Under the pieces are notes generated by a model. It ran no database searches. It had not been told where the DNA came from and saw only the letters and a program-made list of their open reading frames with translations. A stretch of DNA of 64,000 nucleotides from Candidatus Competibacteraceae bacterium. GTDB taxonomy: Bacteria; Pseudomonadota; Gammaproteobacteria; Competibacterales; Competibacteraceae. Position numbers and translations under genes: made by a program. The stretch spans positions 1,116,001 through 1,180,000 of the forward strand of contig JADJQQ010000001.1 of the NCBI GenBank assembly GCA_016712625.1. The letters run 5' to 3'. Position 1 is the stretch's first letter. Each line of letters begins with the position of its first letter. This document shows, one piece after another, positions 1 to 9,301 of the stretch.

Positions 1-608
1 CCGTACCGAATAGCGGGCATAATGCTCGGGGAACTCCTGCATGATCACTCGCGTCAACGCCGCGATATCGCGCCCCGACATGTAATGATTGGGATTGGGC
101 AAGCCTGCGGCATTGGTAAAATGACTGTTCTTTAATCCCAGTCGCTCCGCTTCCTGATTCATCAGTTTGGTGAAGGTTTCCTCGGAGCCAGCCACATGCT
201 CGGCCAAGGCCACGGTGGCATCGTTGCCGGATTGCACCACCATCCCCATCAGTAGCTCTTCCGCCGACACCTGCGTCCCTAGCTTGACGAACATCTTCGA
301 ACCGACGGTCTTCCATGCTTTTTCGCTAATGGTGACTTTATCATCCAAGCGAATCTTTCCTGATTTCACCGCTTTGTAGATTACATAACCCGTCATCAAC
401 TTGGTGATGCTGGCCGGCTCCATCCGTTCGTCGCCTTTCATATTCGCTAGGATGTTACCGCTCTGGTAATCCATCAACACATAGGCGCGCACCGGTACTT
501 GCGGTGGCGGGGGTATCGGTTCTGCCTGAACGGTAGTCCAACTGAGAACCGATACAGCAAAGGCTATAAAGACAAAAGAGAGTTACGAATTGAATTCAAA
601 TACAGCAT
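1..608 (-). CDS. dacA: D-alanyl-D-alanine carboxypeptidase (PBP5/6 family), 3' end outside window, 5' frameshift
   Basis: Periplasmic penicillin-binding protein that trims the terminal D-Ala from peptidoglycan pentapeptides. The reading frame shows the serine-acylation motif S-I-T-K just after EPA, and the SGN motif in VQSGNDATVALAEH about 60 residues later; the KTG box lies beyond the window. The only plausible start, ATG at 608-606, reads MLYLNSIRNSLLSL and then hits TAG at 566-564. The frame holding the signal-peptide core (FIAFAVSVLSW) and the enzyme begins after a TAA at 585-583 and has no start codon of its own. Adding one base between about 582 and 564, for example a T in the TTT run, joins the two into a normal signal peptide. 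It is the last gene of the shape operon, after rlpA, as in many gammaproteobacteria. dacA versus dacC cannot be decided here. Confidence 0.85.
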
Positions 609-736
609 GTCGCGACTATTTTCCGGAGTTGCCAATCAGAGTGGGTGATTCTAGCCAGAAGTTCGACCCCAAAACAAACCGCCGGCTATAAAAGCGAGGC
701 GGCGGATGGGGGCTATGGCGATCGCGAAAAAACCGA

Positions 737-2176
737 TCAGTCGGCGACGACGCGAGAACGGTTCGTCTTGAGGCTGGCTAAGCGCACCCCGGTCGGTTTA
801 ATGACGACGGCCCGAGTGGGCGTCCTCATCCCCTGACGAACGGCGGAGCCCGTTCCTTTTCGAAGATCGCGTTGCGCCGCGCCCACTGCCCGCTCGTTTG
901 CGGGGCGACCGTCACGGCGTTCGGCGACCGTGGCGGAACTGGACCGGCTGTTCTTGCTGTTAGCTGTTGGAACAACAGTATGACGTGCTTCTCCCCCTCG
1001 CATGCTTTTGCCAGCCTCAGCTGAAGCTAAGTGGATGGGAGCTTGGGTCCGATTTGGCTCGACGTTCTTGATCGCGGGTTTGGCGACAACCGGGCGCACC
1101 GCGGCTGGCTTCGGCGCGGCTCGTACAACAGCTGGCGTCGCGGGTCGAATTGCAGCACGAGCCACTTTAGTGTTGCGCTTGGTCGCTACCGCTGGATGTG
1201 ACGCCGGAACATCCAAGACAGGCGCTTCCGGTTCCGGTGATTTCACGGAAGTAGGCGGGATGGCGACTTCGAATGTGGGCTGGGGCTGCAGCGAGCCAGC
1301 GATTGCCTTCTCAGGCAATGGATCGGCTGATCCTTCGGTCTGCGCCTGCTCTTGCGGCATCGGCGGACCGAGCGGCTTCGGCTCCTCGCGTACACGCTGA
1401 GGCCCAGCAGATTCCGGTTTCTGCTCCGGTTGCAGGGTGCGACTGGCGGGTAGCTCCCGCTTTTCAGCGCTGTCAGCCGCCAATGCCAACCGGGTTGGCT
1501 CGGAAACGCTCAACTGCGATGAGGACAATTCATGGGCAAATGAGATCGCAGCGGGTTCTGATTTCGGTTCTGGTCGAATTTGGCGATTGGCCAGCCGTTC
1601 TGAAGCCCCGGCGCGGCGCGCCGCCAACTCCGGTAAAACTGGATAAGGCTCCAACGCGACTATTTCGACCTGAGCCGTCCCTCGCCCGAGCATATCCAGT
1701 CGCGTCGCGGCGGCATAGGATAGATCGATGATACGCCGTCCGACAAACGGCCCGCGATCATTGACCTTGACGACAACGTTGCGGCCATTCTCTAAATTGG
1801 TGACACGCACATAAGTGGGAAGCGGCAGGCTTTTATGGGCGGCGGTCAGATCGAACATGTTATAGCGTGGGCCGCTGGAAGTCTTACGGCCATGAAAACC
1901 CCGGCCATACCAGGATGCGATGCCCTGCTCGCGATAACCGGCGCTGGTTTCCTTAACGCGATAACGCCGGCCGAACACGACATAGGTGTCGGGATTTCCG
2001 CTGCGACTGGCCGGTTCGAGGCGAGGGACTAGATCCCCGCTAATAGCCTCCATGCTGGGTTCAAACTTAGGAACTTGCACCCTTGGTGGAATGTTGTTAG
2101 AAACCGAACTACAGCCAGCCAGCGCCGTGGCCAGCGAAGCCCAAACCAAGCTATGGCTCCAAGCAAATTTCGCCAT
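737..2176 (-). CDS. rlpA: RlpA-like septal lytic transglycosylase lipoprotein with long basic tail
   Basis: RlpA is an outer-membrane lipoprotein that cleaves peptide-free glycan strands, in many bacteria at the division septum. Residues 1-22 form a lipoprotein signal ending in the lipobox LAGC. The double-psi beta-barrel domain spans roughly residues 78-175 (GIASWYGRGFHGRKTSSG, then VKVNDRGPFVGRRIIDLS). The remaining 300 residues are a Pro/Ala/Arg/Lys-rich low-complexity tail, and I see no SPOR domain, although many RlpA proteins end in one that targets denuded glycan at the septum. At 479 residues it is longer than typical RlpA. It lies between mltB and dacA in the shape operon. The domain call is secure; the function of the tail is unknown. 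Confidence 0.9.
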   Translation of the reverse strand: MAKFAWSHSLVWASLATALAGCSSVSNNIPPRVQVPKFEPSMEAISGDLVPRLEPASRSGNPDTYVVFGRRYRVKETSAGYREQGIASWYGRGFHGRKTSSGPRYNMFDLTAAHKSLPLPTYVRVTNLENGRNVVVKVNDRGPFVGRRIIDLSYAAATRLDMLGRGTAQVEIVALEPYPVLPELAARRAGASERLANRQIRPEPKSEPAAISFAHELSSSQLSVSEPTRLALAADSAEKRELPASRTLQPEQKPESAGPQRVREEPKPLGPPMPQEQAQTEGSADPLPEKAIAGSLQPQPTFEVAIPPTSVKSPEPEAPVLDVPASHPAVATKRNTKVARAAIRPATPAVVRAAPKPAAVRPVVAKPAIKNVEPNRTQAPIHLASAEAGKSMRGGEARHTVVPTANSKNSRSSSATVAERRDGRPANERAVGAAQRDLRKGTGSAVRQGMRTPTRAVVIKPTGVRLASLKTNRSRVVAD

Positions 2177-2252
2177 AAAAACATCCCCCCTCTACCAGAG
2201 AATAGGCCACGGGCGCATTCCCTCGGTATCATTTTTGTGGATTCAGAGTGAC

Positions 2253-3378
2253 TCAGTTAGCGCGAGTCACACGTTCTGGCGTTAAAACGCCATGATTTGC
2301 GGCGGATCGGGCGTAGCGCTCGCGAATTGCCTGACTCAATTGATACACCGCCATGGCATACAGCTGGCTAGTGTTGTAACGGGTGATCGTAAAAATTATG
2401 AAATCCCAACCAGTACTTAGGGCCATCGCGTCCTTGCAACTCCAATAACATCGCCATCTGCCCATCGCTGATCCGCTCCTCCGGCGCAACGCCTTGGCCT
2501 CGAAGGCTGGCGACGCTGTACTGGGGCTGGGCCACGCGGCGACTGATCAGAGCTGGATAGCGGCCACCGCTGACCGCGGCCGGGGACGCCACCGGCTGTC
2601 CGGCACGCCATCCGTGCTTGTTGAAATAATTGGCGACGCTGCCAATCGCATCTCGCGGATTACGCCACAGGTCGCGGTGACCGTCCCCGTCGAAATCCAC
2701 GGCATAACTGCGGAAACTGCTCGGCATGAACTGGCCGTAGCCCATCGCCCCCGCGTAGGAACCGCGTGGCGCCAGCGGATCAATGCCTTCCCCGCGGGCC
2801 AGCAACAAAAAGTTCTCTAATTCCTTACGAAAGTAGGCGGCGCGCCGCGGGTAGTCGAACGCCAAGGTGGCCAAAGCCTCCAGCACCCGGTACTTACCCA
2901 TATTGCCGCCATACTGGGTTTCCACGCCGATGATGGCGACCACATACTCCGGCGGTACGCCATATACTTGCTCGGCTCGCGCCAGCGCCGCGGCGTTAGC
3001 TCGCCAAAACTCGACGCCGCCCTGAATGCGCTTGGCGCTGATGAAGATCGGTCGGTAAGCATGCCAGGGTTTTGATTCGGCTGGCCTGGACATGGCGGCG
3101 ATAATGCTGGGCTGGGTCTGCGCACGGCTGAAAGTTGCCCGCAACTGGACGGCGTTGAACCGGTGCTGGGCGACCATCTCGCGGATGAACGCTTGTACAT
3201 CGCGCCGTTCGACCAGCGGTTGGCCGGGGATACCAGTCCCCGCACCTTCCGCGCTGGCGGGAGGAACATCCGGCGTTGGCGCAACCGGAACAGTGATCGG
3301 ACGCTGGTCCGACACCGGTGGGGCACAGGCGCTCAACAACATCAGAAAACCAAGTAAAATCGGACTCTTCACGCACAA
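2253..3378 (-). CDS. mltB: membrane-bound lytic murein transglycosylase B, frameshifted near the C-terminus
   Basis: Lipoprotein lytic transglycosylase that cleaves peptidoglycan to 1,6-anhydro-muropeptides. The signal peptide ends in the lipobox LSAC (residue 18). The catalytic Glu lies in VAIIGVETQYGG, followed by the family motif GAMGYGQFMPSSFRSYAVDFDGDG. The first frame stops at 2368 after KYWLGFHNFYDHPLQH. The conserved end of the family (ITRYNTSQLYAMAVYQLSQAI) continues in another frame to 2253. The shift lies at about 2385-2395, next to a run of five T on the coding strand, and the joined product of about 375 residues has normal length. Either a sequencing error or a real loss of the last 45 residues is possible. 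It sits directly after rodA. Confidence 0.85.
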
Positions 3379-3403
3379 GCCTCGTCGTTGGCAAGGGTGG
3401 TGA

Positions 3404-4507
3404 TTACCGCACTGGGGTCCGGCGGTGCGAATAAATGCTCATCAGGATACCGAAGCCGGCCATAATCGTCACTAGGGAAGTTCCCCCATAGCTGAACAGC
3501 GGTAGCGGCAACCCCACCACCGGTAACAAACCACAGACCATTCCAGAGTTTACGAAAGCATACATAAAAAAGATCAGCGTCAGGCTACCCGACAGCAAGC
3601 GACCATACGTATCTCCAGCGCGGGTGGCCATATAAAGACAGCGGGCGATGATCAGAAAATATAAGCTTAACAAAATACAACCGCCCACCAAGCCAAACTC
3701 CTCGGAAAAGGCGGCGAAAATGAAATCGGTTGTGCCCTCCGGCAAAAAATCCAGATGAGACTGGGTGCCATTTAGCCAACCCTTGCCATAGATACCACCC
3801 GAACCGATGGCGATTTTCGATTGAATGATGTGATAACCGGTCCCCAAAGGATCACTTTCAGGGTTAAGGAAGGTCAATACGCGCTGCCGCTGATAATCAT
3901 GCATGACGAAGGTCCAGAACAGCGGGACAACGCCCACCACCAACGCGACTAAGCCAAACAAGATAATCCAACTCAACCCCGCCAGAAATAAAGCAACGGC
4001 GCCAGCCCAACCGACCACCAGCGCGGTACCCAGGTCAGGTTGCTCGGCAATGAGAATAAACGGAATTACGGTAATCAGCGCGCCGGCCAACAAATGCAAC
4101 AACCGTGGCGGCAACGGCTTGTCAGCGAAAAACCAAGCCATCATCATCGGTACCGCCAGCTTCATGATCTCAGAGGGCTGAAATCGCAGCACCCCCAAAT
4201 CCAACCAGCGCTGCGCTCCCTTGGAAATATCGCCGACCACCATCACCGCCAACAATAATAGCGTGCCAGCCAGATACAGCCAGGCCGACCAAAACCGAAA
4301 ATAAGAGGGTGGGATCTGAGACAGAACAAACATGATGGCGAAGCCCAATCCCAAGCGCATCGCCTGGCCCGCCACCAAATTCCAATTCTGGCCCCCGGCG
4401 CTGTAGAGCACCACCAAGCCCAACCCGGATACCGCCGCCAGTCCCAGCACCAATAGCAGATCCAGATGGAGCAATCGCAATAACCAATCAAACTTATTCC
4501 GATTCAT
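3404..4507 (-). CDS. rodA: rod-shape SEDS glycosyltransferase RodA
   Basis: SEDS-family peptidoglycan polymerase that works with PBP2 in the elongasome. The 367-residue protein has about ten membrane segments. Typical SEDS features are GAQRWLDLGVLRFQPSEIMKL and IAEQPDLGTALV, and the C-terminal GLPLPLFSYGGTSL. Two starts are possible: ATG at 4519 (MCCGMNRNKF) or ATG at 4507 (MNRNKF). The second is preferred because an AGGA lies about 11 bases upstream and the overlap with mrdA is then shorter (14 bases). The overlap implies translational coupling with PBP2, its enzymatic partner. Confidence 0.95.
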   Translation of the reverse strand: MNRNKFDWLLRLLHLDLLLVLGLAAVSGLGLVVLYSAGGQNWNLVAGQAMRLGLGFAIMFVLSQIPPSYFRFWSAWLYLAGTLLLLAVMVVGDISKGAQRWLDLGVLRFQPSEIMKLAVPMMMAWFFADKPLPPRLLHLLAGALITVIPFILIAEQPDLGTALVVGWAGAVALFLAGLSWIILFGLVALVVGVVPLFWTFVMHDYQRQRVLTFLNPESDPLGTGYHIIQSKIAIGSGGIYGKGWLNGTQSHLDFLPEGTTDFIFAAFSEEFGLVGGCILLSLYFLIIARCLYMATRAGDTYGRLLSGSLTLIFFMYAFVNSGMVCGLLPVVGLPLPLFSYGGTSLVTIMAGFGILMSIYSHRRTPVR

Positions 4508-6428
4508 TCCGCAGCACATCCTGCGCGGGTTCGATACCCTTGATCAATGCGGAATCGTATTTATCGAGCAGATACGCATCCATCACCTTGCGCGCCAACG
4601 GCGCCGCCGTGGCGCTGCCGCCGCCGCCATGCTCCGCGATCACCGCCACGGCGATCCGGGGATCATCCACCGGCGCGAAAGCGATAAATAGCGCATGATC
4701 CAACAGGTGCTTGGCCAAGCGCTTGGCGTTATAGCGCTCGTTCTGACCCAGCGTGAAAACCTGGGCGGTGCCGGTCTTGCCGGCGATCCGATAGCGCGGA
4801 CTTCTACTCTTGTGGGCGGTACCGCCTTCCACCACATGGATCATTCCCGTGATGACCGCATCCCAAAAGCGAGCATTTTTAAGTGTGACCGGCGGTAGCT
4901 TGCGCGGTTCGGCCAGCGTCTTGGCCTTAGCGCCGGTGTCTTGCGTGGCATGCAGTATTCTCGGTTGGTAATTATCGCCCCGTTGGGAAATGATGGCGGT
5001 CGAATGAGCCAATTGCATTGGCGTCGCCAAAAATAAGCCCTGACCGATACCGGCGCTGAGGGTATCGCCCCCATACCAGTCTTGCTTTTTAATCTTGCGC
5101 TTCCACTGACGGGATGGGAGCAAAGCCCCTTTCTCGCCGGCCAAATCGACGCCGGTCGGACGGCCCATGCTAAATTTGCCAAGAAATTCATGAATCCGAT
5201 CAATACCGAGATTGAGCGCCAAGTCATAGTAATAGACATCGCAGGATTGGGCGAGCGAGCGATCCATGCTCACACTGCCGTGCCCGCTGCGTTTCCAGTC
5301 GTGGAATTTACGCCCGCCGCCCGGCAGGCGATAAACCCCCGCGCAAAAAACGCTGCTGCCGCGACTGACAACACCATATTCCAGCCCCGCTAGCGCCATC
5401 ATCGGCTTGATGGTGGAGCCGGGTGGATAAACCCCGCGCAGAGCGCGATTGAGCAAGGGCCGATCCTTGGAGGTATTGAGTTTTCGGTAGGACGCGAAAT
5501 CGATGCCGTTGACGAAGGGATTGGGATCGTAAGTCGGCTGGCTGGCTAAAGCCAGGACCTCGCCGCTACGCGGGTCGATGGCGACGATGGCGCCGTTATG
5601 ACCTTCCAGGGCATCCTCGGCGATCGCTTGCAAGCGCATGTCGAGGCTGAGATAAATGTTTTTTCCCGACACCGGCGGGGTGCTGCTTAAAACCCGCAAC
5701 GGCCGACCCTCGGCATTGGTTTCAACTTGTTCGTAACCCGCGCGTCCGTGCAACATCTCCTCATAGAAACGCTCCACTCCCGTTTTGCCGATGTGAGTGC
5801 TACCGCTGTACTGGCCAGGGTCGAGCTTGCGCAATTCATCTTCATCGATGCGCCCGACGTAACCGAGGGCATGAACACCCAGCGCCTTCAAGGGATAGCG
5901 GCGGGTCAAATCAGCCTTGATCTCCACACCCGGCAACCGGTACATATCTATAGCTAGCCGCGCGATCTCTTCGTCCGTCAACTGGAATCGCAGCGGGGTG
6001 GCGTTATATGGCGGCGTCCGTCGCGCCAGCTTGCGGAAGCGCTCGATGTCAGCGTCCGACAGCGCGATGCGATCCCGAATGCCCGCCAGCACCGCCTCCA
6101 AATCCTTGGCCTGCTCCGGCGTGACTTCGAGATGGTAGGAGGTGAGATTCTCAGCCAGTAACACGCCGTTACGATCGTAGATAAAACCGCGGGCCGGGGG
6201 CAATGGCAGCAGGCGAACTCGATTGCTGTCCGACAGCAGATTGAAACGGTCGTGGTTGAGTACCTGAAGGTAAACCAACCGACCCGACACCGACAGCAGC
6301 GCCAGAAAAATCGCAAGCAGCGTAATCAACACCCGTCGAAAAAACAGCTCGCTCTCGGCGGCATTGTCTTTTTCTCTGACCAGCAGCTTGTCGATGGGTG
6401 GTTTGGCCGCCGCACGCCACAGCTTCAT
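4494..6428 (-). CDS. mrdA: penicillin-binding protein 2, transpeptidase of the elongasome
   Basis: Class B penicillin-binding protein that cross-links lateral-wall peptidoglycan with RodA. The 644 residues comprise a short cytoplasmic tail, one membrane anchor (about residues 30-52), the PBP dimerisation domain (about 60-230) and the transpeptidase domain (about 265-620). Motifs: active-site S-T-I-K in YPPGSTIKPMMALAGLEYG, S-C-D in LAQSCDVYYYDLALNLG, and K-T-G-T-A in IAGKTGTAQVF. It follows mreD by 16 bases and overlaps rodA. No unusual residues are visible in the motifs. Confidence 0.97.
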   Translation of the reverse strand: MKLWRAAAKPPIDKLLVREKDNAAESELFFRRVLITLLAIFLALLSVSGRLVYLQVLNHDRFNLLSDSNRVRLLPLPPARGFIYDRNGVLLAENLTSYHLEVTPEQAKDLEAVLAGIRDRIALSDADIERFRKLARRTPPYNATPLRFQLTDEEIARLAIDMYRLPGVEIKADLTRRYPLKALGVHALGYVGRIDEDELRKLDPGQYSGSTHIGKTGVERFYEEMLHGRAGYEQVETNAEGRPLRVLSSTPPVSGKNIYLSLDMRLQAIAEDALEGHNGAIVAIDPRSGEVLALASQPTYDPNPFVNGIDFASYRKLNTSKDRPLLNRALRGVYPPGSTIKPMMALAGLEYGVVSRGSSVFCAGVYRLPGGGRKFHDWKRSGHGSVSMDRSLAQSCDVYYYDLALNLGIDRIHEFLGKFSMGRPTGVDLAGEKGALLPSRQWKRKIKKQDWYGGDTLSAGIGQGLFLATPMQLAHSTAIISQRGDNYQPRILHATQDTGAKAKTLAEPRKLPPVTLKNARFWDAVITGMIHVVEGGTAHKSRSPRYRIAGKTGTAQVFTLGQNERYNAKRLAKHLLDHALFIAFAPVDDPRIAVAVIAEHGGGGSATAAPLARKVMDAYLLDKYDSALIKGIEPAQDVLRNESE

Positions 6429-6444
6429 ATCTCCTCCGCCGCGA

Positions 6445-6933
6445 TCAGCTAACCTGAAAATACCGGCGCGCGTCGCGCAGGATGACGAACACCAAGGGCC
6501 AGCACACCATGCCGCCCACCGCCGGCGCCAAATACCACCAGTCGCGCGGCGGATAACCGATGACGCCGCTGATCCAAAACACCAGAATCTGTTCCACCAG
6601 TAAAAAGACCAGAATGCTGAACGCCTGCTGCCACAGCGGAGCCGCCCGGATACGCCGATACATTTGGCAGGTCAAATAGGCCACGGCGGCCAACGCCAGC
6701 GCGTGCTGGCCCAGCAGCGCGCCGCGCCCGACATCCAGCAATAACCCGACCAGCCAGCCGGTGCTGATCCCGACCCGATGCGGCAGCGCCATGTTCCAGT
6801 AGATCAGCACCATCGCCACCCAATCCGGTCGAAAACGCTCCAGCCAGCCCGGCAGCGGCAGGCCGCCCAGCAAAAAAGCGGCGAGAAAGCTGAATGCGAC
6901 AACCCAACTGCCGGCGCGAGGAGCGGCAATCAT
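6445..6933 (-). CDS. mreD: rod-shape determining membrane protein MreD
   Basis: Integral membrane partner of MreC in the elongasome. The 162-residue protein has about five hydrophobic segments, from AFSFLAAFLLGGLPLP near the N-terminus to the C-terminal AVGGMVCWPLVFVIL. The polar pattern RPDWVAMVLIYWNMALPHRVG after the first helix is typical of MreD. Its start overlaps the mreC stop by 4 bases, so translation is probably coupled. The assignment rests on hydrophobicity, that motif, length and position, because MreD is weakly conserved. Confidence 0.92.
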   Translation of the reverse strand: MIAAPRAGSWVVAFSFLAAFLLGGLPLPGWLERFRPDWVAMVLIYWNMALPHRVGISTGWLVGLLLDVGRGALLGQHALALAAVAYLTCQMYRRIRAAPLWQQAFSILVFLLVEQILVFWISGVIGYPPRDWWYLAPAVGGMVCWPLVFVILRDARRYFQVS

Positions 6934-7841
6934 GGCCGATGGGCTGGGGGTGGCGCCATTGGCGCCATTGGCGCCGCCACGGGCGCGGGTTTCTCATCGG
7001 GCGGCGCATCTTCGAGCAGCATCACTTCCCGGATGCGATCCAACTGGGCGACCGGTTTGGCGATAATATTGGCGAAAGGGCTACCCGGTTCAAACTTGGC
7101 GACTGTCGCCACCGGATAACCGTGCGGAAAGCGGCCACCCAAGCCAGACGTCACCAATAAATCACCGACTTTGACATCCGCGTTATTGGGCACATGCAGC
7201 AGTTTCAATTCCTGAAAATTGCCGGTGCCCAGCGCCAAGGTCCGCACGCCGGTACGGTTGATTTGGATCGGCAAGGCATGGCTGACATCGGTGATGAGAA
7301 TTGCTGTCGAGCTGAAGGGGTCCGTGTGGATGATTTGGCCGATGACGCCGTGCTGGTCGAGCACCGGTTGGCCGACGTAGACGTGGTGCTGGCGACCGCG
7401 GTTGAGCAAGATATGATGTCGGTACGGATCGAAATCCACCGCCAGCAGTTCAGCGATCAAAAGCCGTTCGGGGGTGTTGACCGTCGATTCCAGCAGAGAA
7501 CGCAAGCGTCGGTTTTCAGCTTCCAAGGTGGTTAGTTTCTGCAATTGCGCGTTCAAAAAAATTTGCTTCTCGCGCAAACGGGCATTCTCCTCCAGTAGCG
7601 CGCCGCGCCCAGCCAGATTCTGGTCTAGCCACCCTTTGGTCTCGGCTGGCAACCGCATCAAATACTGGAAGGGATAAACCACGGTGCCTAATACATCGCG
7701 CAGGCCATCCAAATATTGATAGCGGTGATCCACCGTCATCATGATGATAGACAGCGCGACCCAAAAGCCAAGCTGTAAAATCGCTGTCGGATTGACCGTG
7801 AACAAGTACTGGATACGCTTACTGGGAGTGAGAGCGGCCAA
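6930..7841 (-). CDS. mreC: rod-shape determining protein MreC
   Basis: Bitopic inner-membrane protein that links MreB filaments to PBP2 and activates it. The 303 residues have a transmembrane helix at about 19-37 (ILQLGFWVALSIIMMTVD), a coiled coil at about 75-115 (LLEENARLREKQIFLNAQLQKL) and the MreC beta domains at about 120-270 (VGQPVLDQHGVIGQI; GLGGRFPHGYPVATV). The tail after residue 280 is Pro/Ala rich. It follows mreB by only 3 bases and overlaps mreD. Confidence 0.96.
   Translation of the reverse strand: MAALTPSKRIQYLFTVNPTAILQLGFWVALSIIMMTVDHRYQYLDGLRDVLGTVVYPFQYLMRLPAETKGWLDQNLAGRGALLEENARLREKQIFLNAQLQKLTTLEAENRRLRSLLESTVNTPERLLIAELLAVDFDPYRHHILLNRGRQHHVYVGQPVLDQHGVIGQIIHTDPFSSTAILITDVSHALPIQINRTGVRTLALGTGNFQELKLLHVPNNADVKVGDLLVTSGLGGRFPHGYPVATVAKFEPGSPFANIIAKPVAQLDRIREVMLLEDAPPDEKPAPVAAPMAPMAPPPAHRP
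6951..6977 (-). repeat. three tandem 9-bp units in the end of mreC
   Basis: The unit TGGCGCCAT occurs twice and TGGCGCCGC once in direct succession. On the coding strand this gives the repeated tripeptide Met-Ala-Pro within the proline/alanine-rich C-terminal tail of MreC. Such short in-frame repeats can expand or contract without breaking the frame. Confidence 0.8.
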
Positions 7842-7844
7842 CGC

Positions 7845-8894
7845 TTATTCGATGGCGAAAGCTTCAACAGCGTGCTCGTCCTTAGCAATCAATTCCAGCA
7901 CCCGACCGCCGCCGCGCGCCACGCAGGTCAGCGGATCTTCCGCGACCACCACGTTCAGGCCAGTCTCCTCAATAATCAGCCGGTCGATGTCGCGCAACAG
8001 CGCACCGCCGCCGGTCAGCACGATGCCGCGTTCGGCCACATCGGCCGCCAGTTCCGGTGGGGTGGCTTCCAGCGCCATCTTCACCGCGCTGATGATACCC
8101 GACAACGGCTCCTGCAAAGCTTCGAGAATTTCGTTACTGTTGAGGGTGAAGCTGCGCGGCACGCCCTCGGCCAGATTGCGGCCCTTGATCTCGATTTCGC
8201 GCACTTCGTCGGTGGGATAGGCGCTGCCGATTTCGTGCTTGATTTTCTCGGCGGTGGGTTCACCGATCAACACGCCGAAGTTGCGCCGCACGTAGTTAAT
8301 GATGGCTTCGTCGAAACGATCGCCGCCGATGCGCACCGCGCCCGCGTACACAATGCCGTTGAGCGAAATCACCGCGACTTCCGACGTGCCGCCGCCGATG
8401 TCCAGCACCATCGCCCCGCGCGCTTCCTCAACCGGAATGCCGGCGCCAATCGCCGCCGCCATCGGTTCGGGAATCAGGTACACCACCCGCGCCCCAGCCC
8501 CCATCGCCGATTCGCGGATCGCGCGCCGCTCCACCTGGGTGGAGCCGCAGGGGACGCTGATCAACACGCGCGGACTGGGGTTGAAGAACTTGCGGGAATG
8601 CACTTTGCGGATGAAATGCTGGAGCATCTTCTCGGTGACGGTGAAATCGGCGATTACGCCGTCTTTCATCGGCCGGATCGTGGAGAGGTTGTTGGGCGTG
8701 CGTCCCAACATTCGCTTAGCGTCCGTGCCAACCGCCGAGATCGTGCGGATGCCCCGAACCGGATCCTGATTGATGGCGACCACCGAGGGTTCATTGAGAA
8801 CGATGCCAGCCCCCTTCACGTAAATCAACGTGTTAGCGGTTCCCAGATCAATCGATAGATCGTTGGAGAATTTGCCGCGCAACCATTTGAACAT
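7845..8894 (-). CDS. mreB: actin-like cytoskeletal protein MreB
   Basis: Bacterial actin that positions lateral wall synthesis. The 349 residues show the nucleotide-binding motifs DLGTANTLIYVKGAG (phosphate 1), LDIGGGTSEVAVISL (phosphate 2) and GIVLTGGGALLRDID (adenosine). An N-terminal amphipathic stretch MFKWLRGKFSN is present for membrane binding. No clear Shine-Dalgarno precedes the ATG. It is the first gene of the minus-strand shape operon and is divergent from gatC across about 120 bases that must hold both promoters. Length and motifs are fully typical. Confidence 0.98.
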   Translation of the reverse strand: MFKWLRGKFSNDLSIDLGTANTLIYVKGAGIVLNEPSVVAINQDPVRGIRTISAVGTDAKRMLGRTPNNLSTIRPMKDGVIADFTVTEKMLQHFIRKVHSRKFFNPSPRVLISVPCGSTQVERRAIRESAMGAGARVVYLIPEPMAAAIGAGIPVEEARGAMVLDIGGGTSEVAVISLNGIVYAGAVRIGGDRFDEAIINYVRRNFGVLIGEPTAEKIKHEIGSAYPTDEVREIEIKGRNLAEGVPRSFTLNSNEILEALQEPLSGIISAVKMALEATPPELAADVAERGIVLTGGGALLRDIDRLIIEETGLNVVVAEDPLTCVARGGGRVLELIAKDEHAVEAFAIE

Positions 8895-9013
8895 GTTATT
8901 GAAAGCACCGGGTTGTCAAAAGCGGCTAATGCTAACAAGCAGGGGAGTTAGGAGCAAGCTGGCAAATTATGATAGGGTTACGGTTTTATATCGCTTGCAA
9001 GGAGAATTTAACG

Positions 9014-9301
9014 ATGTCCCTGGGTCCCGCTGAAGTCGGCAAGATCGCTCATTTGGCGCGTCTGGCCATCCGCGATCAGGATGTGCCGGCTTACGCCCAC
9101 AACTTGTCAGCCATTCTGGAACTGGTGGCGCGGATGGACGCGGTCGATACGGCCGGCGTCATTCCGATGGCGCATCCGCTGGACATGGCGCAACGGTTGC
9201 GCGTCGATGAAGTGAGTGAAGCCAACCAGCGCGAGCGCTTTCAAGCCATTGCGCCACGGGTTGAAGCGGGTTTGTATCTGGTCCCCAAGGTCATCGAATG
9301 A
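9014..9301 (+). CDS. gatC: Asp-tRNA(Asn)/Glu-tRNA(Gln) amidotransferase subunit C
   Basis: Small scaffold subunit of the GatCAB amidotransferase, which converts misacylated Glu-tRNA(Gln) and/or Asp-tRNA(Asn) to the correct amide. The ATG at 9014 is chosen because AAGGAG lies at 8999-9004; an upstream in-frame start at 8969 lacks this. The 95-residue protein reads VGKIAHLARLAIRD at the N-terminus and ends VEAGLYLVPKVIE, both typical of GatC. It overlaps gatA by 4 bases (ATGA). Presence of gatCAB implies indirect amidation of at least one of these tRNAs. Confidence 0.95.
   Translation: MSLGPAEVGKIAHLARLAIRDQDVPAYAHNLSAILELVARMDAVDTAGVIPMAHPLDMAQRLRVDEVSEANQRERFQAIAPRVEAGLYLVPKVIE

Noticed and set aside
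8895..9013. TTGACA near the mreB start as its promoter
   Set aside because: The hexamer lies so close to the ATG that its -10 would overlap the start codon; no alternative pair stands out.
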